The notes under the pieces: model-generated | Database searches by the model: none | What the model saw: only the letters and a program-made list of their open reading frames with translations | What the model was told of the DNA's origin: nothing | Shown: positions 1 to 7,837 of the stretch, one piece after another | How the letters are laid out: every line of letters begins with the position of its first letter | Numbering within the stretch: the stretch's first letter is position 1 | Program-made: the position numbers and the translations under genes | Assembly (NCBI RefSeq): GCF_001612725.1 | Contig: NZ_BDAZ01000034.1 | Location: 62,001 to 126,000 of the forward strand | Direction: 5' to 3' | DNA length: 64,000 nucleotides | DNA from: Nocardia anaemiae NBRC 100462 | GTDB lineage: Bacteria > Actinomycetota > Actinomycetes > Mycobacteriales > Mycobacteriaceae

Positions 1-1063
1 AGCCCATCTCCAGGATGACGCCGATCTCGTACTGGGCGCGGTCCAGATATTCCTGCGGCGCGCCGTCCGGGAAGCGGCGGCGCAGTCCGAGGTCGACCTC
101 ATGGCGCAGCCAGCTGGCCTGGTCGTGGCCATCGGGCACCGGGAAGATCGGCATCCGGTCGCGGTGCTGCCACACCTCGTCGTAGGACTGCACCCGCTCG
201 GCGATCAACAGGGTGGAATCGCAGGCGCCGGGCACTTCCATATCCCAGATCGCCCGCATCTCCTCCGCGGACTTCAGGTAGTAGCCATCGCCGTCGAACT
301 TGAAACGCGTTGGGTCGCTGAGGGTTTTACCGGTCTGGATGCACAGCAGCGCCTCGTGATTGGTCGAGGCGTCCTTGGTGACGTAATGGCAGTCGTTGGT
401 GGCCAGCGGCCGGATTCCGAGCTTCTTGCCGATCTCGAGCAGGCCCTCGCGGACCCGGCGCTCGATGGACAGGCCGTGGTCCATGATCTCGAGGAAGAAA
501 TTGTCCGGTCCGAAGATCTCCTGCCATTTGGCCGCGGCCTCCAGGGCCTCGCGGTCGTGGCCGAGACGCAGCCGGGTCTGCACCTCACCCGACGGGCAGC
601 CGGTGGTGGCGATGATGCCCGCGGCGTGCTCGGCGATGATCTCCTCGTCCATGCGCGCCCACTTGCCGAGCTGACCTTCCAGCGAGGCGAGCGAGGACAG
701 CTTGAACAGGTTGTGCAGACCGGTCGCGTTCTCCGCGACCATGGTCATATGCGTGTAGGCGCCGGAACCGGAGACGTCGTCGCCCTTCTGGCTGGGATCA
801 CCCCACTGCACGCGCTTGGTGTCGAACCGGGAACCCGGTGCGATGTAGGCCTCGATGCCGATGATCGGCTTGATATCGGCCTTCTTGGCGGAGTTGTAGA
901 ACTCCGAGGCCCCGTACATATTGCCGTGGTCGGTCATCCCGACCGCGTTCATGCCCAGCCGCTTTGCCTCGGCGAAGAGCGGAGAGATTTTGGCCGCACC
1001 ATCGAGCATGGAGTACTCGGTGTGGTTGTGCAGGTGAACGAACGATCCGGACGAGGCGGCCAA
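1..1063 (-). CDS. dnaE1: DNA polymerase III alpha subunit, N-terminal part (gene runs off the left edge)
   Basis: Replicative polymerase subunit; 354 residues are visible and the rest lies beyond base 1. The protein opens with the PHP-domain signature FVHLHNHTEYSML (about residues 7-19), followed by GMTDHGNMYGASEFYNSA and PIIGIEAYIAPGSRFDTKR, which match mycobacterial DnaE1 almost residue for residue. The start is a TTG at 1063-1061 preceded by GGGAGGAAGG at good spacing; no ATG or GTG fits better. The PHP histidines and aspartates are intact in the visible part, as in DnaE1 enzymes that proofread through PHP. It is divergent from the sensor kinase at 1373. Identity is secure; the 3' end cannot be assessed. 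Confidence 0.95.
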   Translation of the reverse strand, partial: MAASSGSFVHLHNHTEYSMLDGAAKISPLFAEAKRLGMNAVGMTDHGNMYGASEFYNSAKKADIKPIIGIEAYIAPGSRFDTKRVQWGDPSQKGDDVSGSGAYTHMTMVAENATGLHNLFKLSSLASLEGQLGKWARMDEEIIAEHAAGIIATTGCPSGEVQTRLRLGHDREALEAAAKWQEIFGPDNFFLEIMDHGLSIERRVREGLLEIGKKLGIRPLATNDCHYVTKDASTNHEALLCIQTGKTLSDPTRFKFDGDGYYLKSAEEMRAIWDMEVPGACDSTLLIAERVQSYDEVWQHRDRMPIFPVPDGHDQASWLRHEVDLGLRRRFPDGAPQEYLDRAQYEIGVILEMG

Positions 1064-1372
1064 GACGGTCCTTCCTCCCAAGGTCTCGACGGGGGTTGGT
1101 GTAGCGATTCTAGGGGCCCCCACCGACTAGTTCGGCCTGCCACACCGGGCTCACGCAGGTGCTCGGCGTGTCGGTGGTGAAGATCACCGGCGCGTCTCGC
1201 GAACCACTATTGCGGCTGTCCGATTTCCGCGACAGTGGGGTGTTCCGCGGATCGCTCGACACTACGCGAGCCCGCGCTCGAGCGCGGTTGCATCGGTGCT
1301 GTCGGGCGCGGATTCGGTCGGCCGCCGCGATAATCGGGCGATGAGGTGGCTGAGACGTTCGGAGGGTGGGCG
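1064..1372. other. Divergent intergenic region between dnaE1 and the sensor kinase gene
   Basis: A 309-bp gap that must hold promoters for both directions. On the minus strand a TAGAAT hexamer (plus-strand 1107-1112) lies about 44 bp before the dnaE1 start and is a candidate -10 box. A perfect 16-bp palindrome, CCGCGCTCGAGCGCGG, lies at 1272-1287 on the kinase side and could be an operator or merely a G+C-rich coincidence. No credible small gene was seen. Confidence 0.4.
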
Positions 1373-2572
1373 ATGACGACCGCCGGTGTCGCGGTCGTCG
1401 CGGGGGCGGTATTGATCGTCGGTGCGCTGCTGGTCTGGTCGCGGACGCGGCGGGTGGTGACCACTCCGGCCGAGCGGGCGGTGTACAGCGCACTGCATAC
1501 GGCGTCGCTGGCCGCGCGACCGTTGCGGCAGGGGTTGAACGATCGATCCGCCCAAGAGGCCGCGCCGCATCTGCGCACACTCACCGGAGCCGACGCGTTG
1601 GGCGTCGCCGATCCCGATGGCACATTGCTGGCTTGGGACGGGCCGCATTCGGATCTGGCCGAACCCTTCGCCGATGCGGCCAGGCGGGCGGTGGCGACCG
1701 AGCGGCCGGTGCTGGTGTCGGGGCCGGGTCGCAGTGAACATGCCGGGCGGACGCTGATCGCACAGCCACTGCTCATCGAAAATGCCGGGGTGGCAGGGGC
1801 TTTGGGCGTGGTGACCACTGGGAAGCCGGAGCCTGGGCGGCTGGGTGCGGTCGCCGAGGTGGCCCGATATGCCTGTGGGCAGCTGGAATTGGCGGAATTG
1901 GACGCCTCGCGGGCCAGGCTCGATCGCGCCGAGGTGCGCGCGCTGCGGGCCCAGATCAGCCCACATTTCATCTACAACGCGCTCAATACCGTCGCGTCCT
2001 TTGTGCGTACCGACCCGGATCGGGCGCGCGAGCTGATCCTGGAATTCGCGGACTTCACCCGATATTCCTTCCGTGCCGCGGGCGAATTCACACTGCTGTC
2101 CGACGAACTGCGCAATATCGAGCGATATCTGGCGCTGGAGCGCGCCCGATTCGGTGATGCGTTGCAGGTACGGTTGCAGATCGCACCGGAGGTACTCGGC
2201 GTCGTACTGCCGTTCCTGGCGCTGCAACCGTTGGTGGAGAACGCGGTTCGGCACGGTTTGGCCGGGGCGACGCGCGGCGGCACGGTCACGATTGTCGCGA
2301 CGGATGCGGGCACCGACTGCGTGATCAGCGTCGAGGACGACGGCATCGGGATGGATCCGGATCTGCTGCGCTCCGGCGCCCTCGATGCCATCGAAACCGG
2401 AACCGGGCCAGCGGGTTCCGGCGAATCGGCCCATGTGGGTCTGGCCAATGTCGATGACCGGCTGCGGGCGGCCTTCGGCAATGACTACGGCCTGATCGTG
2501 GAGACGGCCCCCGGCGCGGGCACGAAGGTGAGTCTGCGCGTCCCGAAGTTCCGCGCTGGCATCCAGGCTTGA
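1373..2572 (+). CDS. LytS/YehU-type sensor histidine kinase
   Basis: Membrane-anchored kinase, 399 residues from the ATG at 1373, chosen because GGAGGG lies 6 bases upstream; a GTG at 1346 is the longest alternative. One N-terminal hydrophobic segment (about residues 4-24) is followed by a GAF-like sensory region, then the His-kinase domain of the LytS family with the phospho-acceptor motif ISPHFIYNALN (His about 198), the N box LQPLVENAVRHG and a G box EDDGIGM. The LytTR regulator starts 118 bp downstream and the transporters follow, so by analogy with the E. coli pyruvate systems BtsS/BtsR and YpdA/YpdB it probably senses a small carboxylate. The ligand is inference; the family is clear. 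Confidence 0.88.
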   Translation: MTTAGVAVVAGAVLIVGALLVWSRTRRVVTTPAERAVYSALHTASLAARPLRQGLNDRSAQEAAPHLRTLTGADALGVADPDGTLLAWDGPHSDLAEPFADAARRAVATERPVLVSGPGRSEHAGRTLIAQPLLIENAGVAGALGVVTTGKPEPGRLGAVAEVARYACGQLELAELDASRARLDRAEVRALRAQISPHFIYNALNTVASFVRTDPDRARELILEFADFTRYSFRAAGEFTLLSDELRNIERYLALERARFGDALQVRLQIAPEVLGVVLPFLALQPLVENAVRHGLAGATRGGTVTIVATDAGTDCVISVEDDGIGMDPDLLRSGALDAIETGTGPAGSGESAHVGLANVDDRLRAAFGNDYGLIVETAPGAGTKVSLRVPKFRAGIQA

Positions 2573-2690
2573 CCCACCCGCATGCACGGTGCGGTTGCCC
2601 GGGTCGAAGCGGGCGAAGCCAGCCCCGATTCGCACCCGGTGTCGACATCGGACTCAGCGGTGAACAGGGTCCGCTTACGATGGAACGACT

Positions 2691-3488
2691 GTGACCCGGA
2701 CCACCGACCAGTCCGCCGCCGCACTGCGTGTGCTCGCCGTGGACGACGAGAAGCCCGCTCTGGACGAGCTGGTGTATTTGCTGCGCACGCAGCCGGGGGT
2801 CGGTGACATCCACAGCGCGAACGATGCGACCAGCGCATTGCGGCTGATGCGGGCACATCCGATCGACGCGGTATTCCTCGATATCAATATGCCCGGGCTG
2901 GACGGTATGGAACTGGCTGGCATCCTGTCCGAGTTCGCGAACCCGCCCGCCGTGGTTTTCGTGACCGCCCACGACGATCAGGCGATCGCGGCCTTCGATC
3001 TGGGGGCGGTGGACTATCTGCTCAAACCGCTGCGCGAGGCGCGGTTGGCGGAGGCGGTGCGCCGGATCGTCACGGCACGCGCGACACCGGCCCCGGCCGT
3101 CGCGGCACCGCGCGGCGATCCCAATGAGGTGATCCCGGTCGAGTTGGGTGGGGTCACCACCTTGGTGCACCGGTCGAGCGTGAGCTGGGTGGAAGCGGAG
3201 GGGGACTACGCGCGATTGCACACCAGCGGCGGCTCGCATCTGGTGCGAATCCCGTTGTCGGCGTTGGAATCCCGCTGGGAGAACGCCGGATTCCTGCGGG
3301 TGCATCGGTCCTATCTGGTGGCGCTTCGGCTGGTGACCGGGCTGCGCACGGTCGGCACCGGAACCGTGGTCCGGCTGCGGGCCGACGGGAATGCCGCGGC
3401 GGTGGAGTTGCCGGTCAGCCGTCGACAGGTGCGGGAGCTGAAGCAGCGGCTGGTGCACGGGCCGCGACAGCAGTGGACGAACCCGTGA
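2691..3488 (+). CDS. LytTR-family response regulator
   Basis: Transcription regulator of 265 residues partnered with the upstream kinase. The receiver domain (residues about 13-125) has the acidic pair DDE, the phospho-acceptor Asp64 in AVFLDINMPG, the conserved Thr in VTAHD and Lys in YLLKPL. The C-terminal LytTR DNA-binding domain (about 145-255) shows WVEAEGDYARLHT and FLRVHRSYLV, typical of this family. The start is GTG at 2691. Its stop overlaps the next reading frame, so the small membrane protein is probably co-translated. Likely targets are the symporter and acs genes just downstream. Confidence 0.9.
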   Translation: MTRTTDQSAAALRVLAVDDEKPALDELVYLLRTQPGVGDIHSANDATSALRLMRAHPIDAVFLDINMPGLDGMELAGILSEFANPPAVVFVTAHDDQAIAAFDLGAVDYLLKPLREARLAEAVRRIVTARATPAPAVAAPRGDPNEVIPVELGGVTTLVHRSSVSWVEAEGDYARLHTSGGSHLVRIPLSALESRWENAGFLRVHRSYLVALRLVTGLRTVGTGTVVRLRADGNAAAVELPVSRRQVRELKQRLVHGPRQQWTNP

Positions 3489-3850
3489 CCACACCGCAGC
3501 GTCCGACCAGACAGCGCGTCGTGCTCGCCGAACGCCGTGGCGCGCGACGCGTGCGGACCCGCACGGAGGTGGTCGAACAGACCGAGATCGGCGAAGCACT
3601 GATCGGCGGGCTGATTCGGGCGCAGTTGGGGTTGGCGGTGCGGGTCGGATTGGTCATGGTGCTCGTATTGTGTTCGCTCCCGGTGCTTTTCCGACTCGGG
3701 TCGGCGGGATCGTTTGTTCTGCTCGGCGTGCGGCTACCGTGGTTGCTGCTCGGTATTGCGGTGTATCCGGTGCTCTACGGCGTCGGGCGGCTGTATGTCC
3801 GACTCGCCGAACGCAATGAGCAGGACTTCCTGGATTTGGCCGAGGACTGA
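3485..3850 (+). CDS. Small two-helix membrane protein, partner of the downstream symporter
   Basis: A 121-residue protein with an Arg-rich cytoplasmic N-terminus (about residues 1-45), two hydrophobic segments (about 50-72 and 78-100) and an acidic tail ending FLDLAED. The GTG at 3485 forms a GTGA overlap with the regulator stop and is preferred; another in-frame GTG lies at 3473. It resembles in size and placement the DUF485 proteins that accompany ActP-type symporters, but lacks their sequence pattern. Directly followed by a symporter gene 47 bp downstream. Role as an accessory subunit is inferred from position alone. Confidence 0.7.
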   Translation: MTTPQRPTRQRVVLAERRGARRVRTRTEVVEQTEIGEALIGGLIRAQLGLAVRVGLVMVLVLCSLPVLFRLGSAGSFVLLGVRLPWLLLGIAVYPVLYGVGRLYVRLAERNEQDFLDLAED

Positions 3851-3897
3851 CAGATGCGACTGAGCCGACCGGATCCCGGAACGGATCGAAGCGTGCC

Positions 3898-5655
3898 ATG
3901 AACACGGCGACGGCCCCCGCGCTGACGGTTTTCGCATTGCTGTTCGCCGCCCTCGCCACGATCGCGATCGGCGTCTACGGTGTTCGGTTGGCGCGCACCA
4001 CCTCCGACTTCCTGGTCGCCTCACGCAGCGTCGGGCCGCGCTGGAATGCCGCGGCGATCTCCGGCGAATACCTCTCGGCCGCTTCATTTCTCGGTGTCGC
4101 GGGACTGATCGCGAAATACGGCGCGGACGCGCTCTGGTATCCGGTCGGGTTCACCGCGGGATATCTCGGACTACTGCTGTTCGTGGCCGCGCCGCTGCGG
4201 CGGTCCGGCGCGTATACGGTGCCCGATTTCGCGGAATTCCGGCTCGGCTCGCTGCGGCTGCGCAGGCTGGCCGCGGTCGTTGTGGTGCTGGTCTGCGGGG
4301 TGTATCTCATTCCGCAGTTCCAGGGCGCGGGGCTCACGCTGCATATCCTGCTGAATGTGCCGAAATGGGTCGGCGCGGTGGCGGTTGGCGCGATCATCAT
4401 CGCGAATGTGGCCGGTGGCGGTATGCGGTCGATCACGCTGGTGCAGGCCTTCCAGTACTGGCTGAAGCTGACCGCCGTGGCGATTCCCGCACTGGTGCTG
4501 CTCGGACATTTCCTGGCCGAGGATCGGGAACTCGGCACACCGGCTCCCCCGGTGGTCACCGAGCGCACCACGGTTGATGTCAGCACCGGCGTGCTGGTGC
4601 GGATCGGTGCGCCGCAACAGGTTTCGATCACCGGCACGCTCGACGGGCGCGCGGTGGACGGTCCGGTCCTGCTCACACCCGGCGCACACGAACTGGCGGC
4701 GGGCACCGAGCTGACCCTGGAGGCGGGCTCGGCCGTGCCGGTGGTGGCCGGAGCGCCGACCGACGGTGCCGCCTGGCTGGCACCCGGCGGCGGATTCGGC
4801 GGCACCCATCCCACCTACCAGGTGTATTCGCTGATCATCGCCACTTTCCTGGGCACGATGGGACTTCCGCACGTGCTGGTGCGGTTCTATACGAATCCCG
4901 ATGGACGCGCGGCGCGTACGACCGCGCTAGCGGTGATCGGTCTGGTCGGAGTGTTCTACCTCTTCCCCATTCTGCTGGGGGTTTTCGCGCGGCTGTACGT
5001 GCCACAGTTGCTGATCACCGGCACCTCCGATGCCGCCGTGGTGCTGCTGCCCGGGTCGGTGCTGGCGGGCCTGCCGGGACAACTCCTTGCGGCACTGGCC
5101 GCGGCGGGTGCCATCGCGGCGTTCCTTTCGACTTCGTCCGGTCTGCTGGTCAGCATCGCGGGAGTGCTCAGTACGGATATGCTGCGCGGACGGATTCGCG
5201 ATTTCCGGGCCGCGGCGGTATTCGCCGGTGCTGTGCCGCTCGCGGTTTCGGTCATGGTGGTCTCGCTGGATCTGTCCCGCACTGTCGCCCTTGCCTTTTC
5301 GGTCGCCGCCTCGACACTGTGTCCACTGCTGGTGCTCGGCATCTGGTGGCGTGGTCTGACGGCCAAGGGCGCGGCCACCGGACTGATCGCGGGCGGTCTG
5401 GCGGCGGGCGGCGCGACGGCGGTTTCGGTGACCGGCGGCATCTCCGACGAGCTGGCGAACGGCTGGCTCGCGGCCGTTCTCGGCTATCCGGCCGCGCTCA
5501 GCGTACCGCTGGCATTCGCGGCGATGATCCTGGTCAGCGTGCTGACGCGGGGTCAGGGTCCGCGCACGGTTGGGCGCATCTTCGTCCGGATGCACGCGCC
5601 CGAGCGGCTCGGTATGGGCGCGGACCGCGAGCGCGCCATCGGGCTGAGCCGCTGA
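3898..5655 (+). CDS. Solute:sodium symporter (ActP-like) with an extra extracytoplasmic insertion
   Basis: A 585-residue polytopic transporter of the solute:sodium symporter family. The N-terminal half has the family pattern (AISGEYLSAASFLGVAG, about residues 43-59) and the second half GLPHVLVRFYTNPDGRAART, also seen in ActP. Unlike the paralogue at 6153 it carries about 90 residues (roughly 215-305) rich in beta-type, Val/Gly/Thr residues between two membrane segments, probably facing outside. Carboxylate (acetate, pyruvate or propionate) is the likely substrate by family and by the acs neighbour. Paired with the small protein at 3485. Confidence 0.85.
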   Translation: MNTATAPALTVFALLFAALATIAIGVYGVRLARTTSDFLVASRSVGPRWNAAAISGEYLSAASFLGVAGLIAKYGADALWYPVGFTAGYLGLLLFVAAPLRRSGAYTVPDFAEFRLGSLRLRRLAAVVVVLVCGVYLIPQFQGAGLTLHILLNVPKWVGAVAVGAIIIANVAGGGMRSITLVQAFQYWLKLTAVAIPALVLLGHFLAEDRELGTPAPPVVTERTTVDVSTGVLVRIGAPQQVSITGTLDGRAVDGPVLLTPGAHELAAGTELTLEAGSAVPVVAGAPTDGAAWLAPGGGFGGTHPTYQVYSLIIATFLGTMGLPHVLVRFYTNPDGRAARTTALAVIGLVGVFYLFPILLGVFARLYVPQLLITGTSDAAVVLLPGSVLAGLPGQLLAALAAAGAIAAFLSTSSGLLVSIAGVLSTDMLRGRIRDFRAAAVFAGAVPLAVSVMVVSLDLSRTVALAFSVAASTLCPLLVLGIWWRGLTAKGAATGLIAGGLAAGGATAVSVTGGISDELANGWLAAVLGYPAALSVPLAFAAMILVSVLTRGQGPRTVGRIFVRMHAPERLGMGADRERAIGLSR

Positions 5656-5793
5656 CCGTTCGTCGCGGCCAGTCGACCGTTCACCGCACAAACCGGCGCC
5701 TTCACAGAGTGATCCACGCCACATCATGAATCCTTCACGGGCGTCCCCTTATGGTCGGCGGACAGTAAGTCACGTCACACGCTAGGACCCGCG

Positions 5794-6156
5794 ATGACCA
5801 GTATCGACCTCGACAAAGACGGCACGCCACCGCGGCGCACGCCGACGGCGCAGGATTTCGCCGCCGTCCAGTCGAGTCCCCAGTTCCAGGAATTGCGAAG
5901 CCGGTTGCGCCGCTTCATCTTTCCGATGACCGCGCTGTTCCTGGTCTGGTACCTGAGCTATGTGCTGCTCGGCGCCTACGCGCACGACTTCATGGCCACC
6001 CAGGTCATCGGCGATATCAACCTCGGTCTACTGCTCGGCCTCGGGCAATTCGTCTCGACGTTCGTGATCACCTGGCTGTATGTCCGGTTCGCCAATAAGG
6101 AACTCGATCCGCGCGCCGCGTCGATCCGCAACTACCTCGAGGGAGACCAGGCGTGA
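5794..6156 (+). CDS. DUF485 membrane protein, ActP accessory protein
   Basis: A 120-residue member of the DUF485 family, with FQELRSRLRRFIFPMTALF followed by two membrane helices (about residues 47-68 and 80-102) separated by a short loop containing AYAHDFMATQV. DUF485 genes are normally found directly before ActP-type symporters (yjcH-actP in E. coli, mctB-mctC in Corynebacterium). Here the TGA stop overlaps the GTG start of the symporter (GTGA at 6153-6156), indicating translational coupling. Start is ATG 5794 after AGGACC. The 138-bp gap before it probably holds a separate promoter. Confidence 0.9.
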   Translation: MTSIDLDKDGTPPRRTPTAQDFAAVQSSPQFQELRSRLRRFIFPMTALFLVWYLSYVLLGAYAHDFMATQVIGDINLGLLLGLGQFVSTFVITWLYVRFANKELDPRAASIRNYLEGDQA

Positions 6157-7790
6157 GGACCCAATACCTGTCGGCCGCGGAGACGGTCGGCAATCCCGCC
6201 GCGAATATCGGCATTTTCGGCCTGTTCGTGGCGATCACGATGGTCGTGGTGATCCGGGCCAGCCGCAATAACCGCACCGCCGCCGACTACTTCACCGGCG
6301 GCCGCGGCTTCTCCGGCCCGCAGAACGGCATCGCCATCGCGGGCGATTACCTTTCCGCCGCAAGCTTTCTCGGCATCGCGGGTGCCATCGCAGTCTACGG
6401 CTACGACGGGTTCCTGTACTCGATCGGGTTCCTGGTGGCCTGGTTGGTCGCACTGCTGCTGGTCGCCGAAATGCTCAGGAACACCGGCAAATTCACCATG
6501 GCGGATGTGCTGAGCTTCCGGCTGAAGGAAGGTCCGGTCCGCACCGCGGCCGCACTGACCACGCTCGCGGTTTCACTGTTCTATCTGCTTGCGCAGATGG
6601 CGGGCGCCGGCGGTCTGGTCGCGCTGCTGCTCGACATCTCGGATAAGACCGGACAGAGCATCGTCATTGCCGTCGTCGGCGTGCTGATGATCGTGTACGT
6701 GCTGGTCGGCGGCATGAAGGGCACCACATGGGTGCAGATCATCAAGGCGGTGCTGCTCATTACCGGCGCGGCGCTGATGACGATGATGGTGTTCGCCAAG
6801 TTCGGCTTCAACTTCTCCGACATCCTCGGCTCGGCCCAGGATGCGGTGCACGGCTCGAAGTCCAAGGGCGTGGCCGCCCGTGACGTGCTCGCTCCCGGCG
6901 CGCAGTACGGCGGCAGCGCGACCTCCAAGCTGAACTTCGTCTCGCTCGGTCTGGCGCTGGTGCTCGGCACCGCGGGTCTGCCGCATGTGCTGATGCGCTT
7001 CTACACCGTGCCGACCGCGAAAGAGGCGCGGCGCTCGGTGGTTTGGGCGATCGGCCTGATCGGCGCGTTCTACCTGTTCACCCTGGTGCTCGGTTACGGT
7101 GCGGCCGCCATTGTCGGACCGGATCGCATTCTCGCCGCGGCGGGCGGGCAGAATTCGGCGGCGCCGCTGCTGGCGTTCGAACTCGGCGGCGTAATCCTGC
7201 TCGGCGTTATTTCCGCCGTCGCCTTCGCCACCATCCTCGCGGTCGTCGCTGGCCTGACCATCACCGCGTCGGCGTCGTTCGCACACGATATCTACGCGAG
7301 TGTGATCAAGAAGGGGCAGGTCGACGAGAACAAGCAGGTCCGGGTTTCCCGGATCACCGCGGTAGTGATCGGTGCGCTGGCCATCGGCCTCGGCATCCTG
7401 GCCAACGGTCAGAACATCGCCTTCCTGGTGGCGCTGGCCTTCGCGGTCGCGGCGGCGGCGAATTTGCCGACCATTGTGTTCTCGCTGTTCTGGAAGCGGT
7501 TCAATACCACCGGCGCGCTGTTCAGCATGTACGGCGGCCTGATCTCGACCATTGTGCTGATCGTGTTCTCCCCCGCGGTATCCGGGACGAAGACCTCGAT
7601 GATTCCGGGTTCGGATTTCGATTGGTTCCCGCTGTCGAACCCGGGGATCGTCTCCATCCCACTGGCTTTCGTACTCGGTGTGGTCGGCACGTTCCTCGGC
7701 GGGCGCAAGTCGGAGGATCCGGCGAAGCAGGCCGAGATGGAGGTTCGCTCGCTCACCGGTGTCGGCGCGGAAAAGGCGGTCGTGCACTGA
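6153..7790 (+). CDS. actP: Acetate/monocarboxylate:sodium symporter
   Basis: A 545-residue solute:sodium symporter, close to the length of E. coli ActP and corynebacterial MctC. Features are the IAGDYLSAASFLGIAG motif in the early helices (about residues 64-79), AGLPHVLMRFYTVPTAKEAR near the middle, and about 13 hydrophobic segments. The GTG start overlaps the DUF485 stop. It lies 47 bp before acetyl-CoA synthetase, so imported acetate could be activated immediately. Substrate range (acetate, propionate, pyruvate) cannot be read from sequence. The symbol is by similarity. Confidence 0.88.
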   Translation: MRTQYLSAAETVGNPAANIGIFGLFVAITMVVVIRASRNNRTAADYFTGGRGFSGPQNGIAIAGDYLSAASFLGIAGAIAVYGYDGFLYSIGFLVAWLVALLLVAEMLRNTGKFTMADVLSFRLKEGPVRTAAALTTLAVSLFYLLAQMAGAGGLVALLLDISDKTGQSIVIAVVGVLMIVYVLVGGMKGTTWVQIIKAVLLITGAALMTMMVFAKFGFNFSDILGSAQDAVHGSKSKGVAARDVLAPGAQYGGSATSKLNFVSLGLALVLGTAGLPHVLMRFYTVPTAKEARRSVVWAIGLIGAFYLFTLVLGYGAAAIVGPDRILAAAGGQNSAAPLLAFELGGVILLGVISAVAFATILAVVAGLTITASASFAHDIYASVIKKGQVDENKQVRVSRITAVVIGALAIGLGILANGQNIAFLVALAFAVAAAANLPTIVFSLFWKRFNTTGALFSMYGGLISTIVLIVFSPAVSGTKTSMIPGSDFDWFPLSNPGIVSIPLAFVLGVVGTFLGGRKSEDPAKQAEMEVRSLTGVGAEKAVVH

Positions 7791-7837
7791 CCGAATCCGC
7801 CTGCTGCCCTTAGTTGTTTCGAGAGGATTGATCGACG

